Assembly: GCA_007134175.1 (NCBI GenBank)
Contig: SLLF01000330.1
Location: 1-6,349, forward strand
Length of the DNA: 6,349 nt
Direction: 5' to 3'
Source: Kiritimatiellia bacterium
GTDB taxonomy: Bacteria > Verrucomicrobiota > Kiritimatiellia > SLAD01
The notes under the pieces are model-generated. The model saw only the letters and a list, made by a program, of their open reading frames with translations. It did not search any database and was not told the origin of the DNA. Positions 6,267 through 6,349 of this stretch are shown here, one piece after another. The first letter of the stretch is position 1; each line of letters opens with the position of its first letter. The position numbers were made by a program, and so were the translations under genes.

Positions 6267-6349
6267 TTACGGGGCATCATTCAGTCGTACGCGCCGGAAC
6301 CCGCGCACCGAATTGGCCCAGAGTAAATCGGTGGCCGCCGTCAGGTCGA
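6267..6349 (-). CDS. 3' end of an unidentified protein (partial)
   Basis: An open minus-strand frame enters from the right edge and ends at a TAA at 6269-6267. It gives 26 residues, including LLWANSVRGFRRVRLND, before the stop. The codons end mostly in G or C like the neighbouring genes, and the strand and spacing (96 bases before the oxidoreductase start) fit a gene in the same leftward run. The other two minus frames hit stops within this stretch. Two plus-strand frames are also open here but give Arg/Pro-rich sequence typical of shadows. I do not recognise the family from so short a tail. Confidence 0.5.
   Translation of the reverse strand, partial: DLTAATDLLWANSVRGFRRVRLNDAP

Overview
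The window looks like a piece of a moderately GC-rich bacterial chromosome. The gene types suggest a Verrucomicrobiota/Kiritimatiellota/Planctomycetota-like organism: a TIGR03790-type protein (a family reported mainly from genomes that carry exosortase), a Gfo/Idh/MocA sugar-type dehydrogenase, an M3B oligoendopeptidase and a YugP-type membrane protease. This placement is inferred from family content. No rRNA or marker gene is present to confirm it. I see no tRNA, rRNA, CRISPR array, insertion sequence or attachment site.

Plus strand, left part (1-2508). A two-gene unit enters from the left edge. The first gene is 5'-truncated. It carries the later part of a TIGR03790-like domain, a beta-rich Ig-like middle and a C-terminal concanavalin-A/LamG/DUF1080-like domain. 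Its stop overlaps the start of a small HAD-IIIA phosphatase by four bases (ATGA), so the two are probably translationally coupled.

Minus strand, right part (2489-6349). Four genes point left. In order of transcription they are the 3' tail of an unidentified gene (6349-6267), a Gfo/Idh/MocA oxidoreductase (6170-5127), oligoendopeptidase F (5054-3246) and a YugP-like membrane zinc metallopeptidase (3163-2489). The gaps of 96, 72 and 82 bases could allow one transcript. However, a promoter-like pair lies before the oxidoreductase, and the yugP-like gene has its own leader with a hairpin and a strong Shine-Dalgarno sequence, so internal starts are plausible. The phosphatase and the yugP-like gene converge and overlap by 20 bases at their 3' ends, leaving no room for a terminator between them.

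Functionally, two zinc-dependent peptidases sit side by side: one soluble and peptide-degrading, one membrane-embedded. The oxidoreductase and phosphatase point to sugar or polyol metabolism. Nothing here proves that the two strands form one pathway. The least understood element is the TIGR03790-like multidomain protein coupled to the phosphatase. All intergenic gaps are under 100 bases, so almost the whole window is coding.
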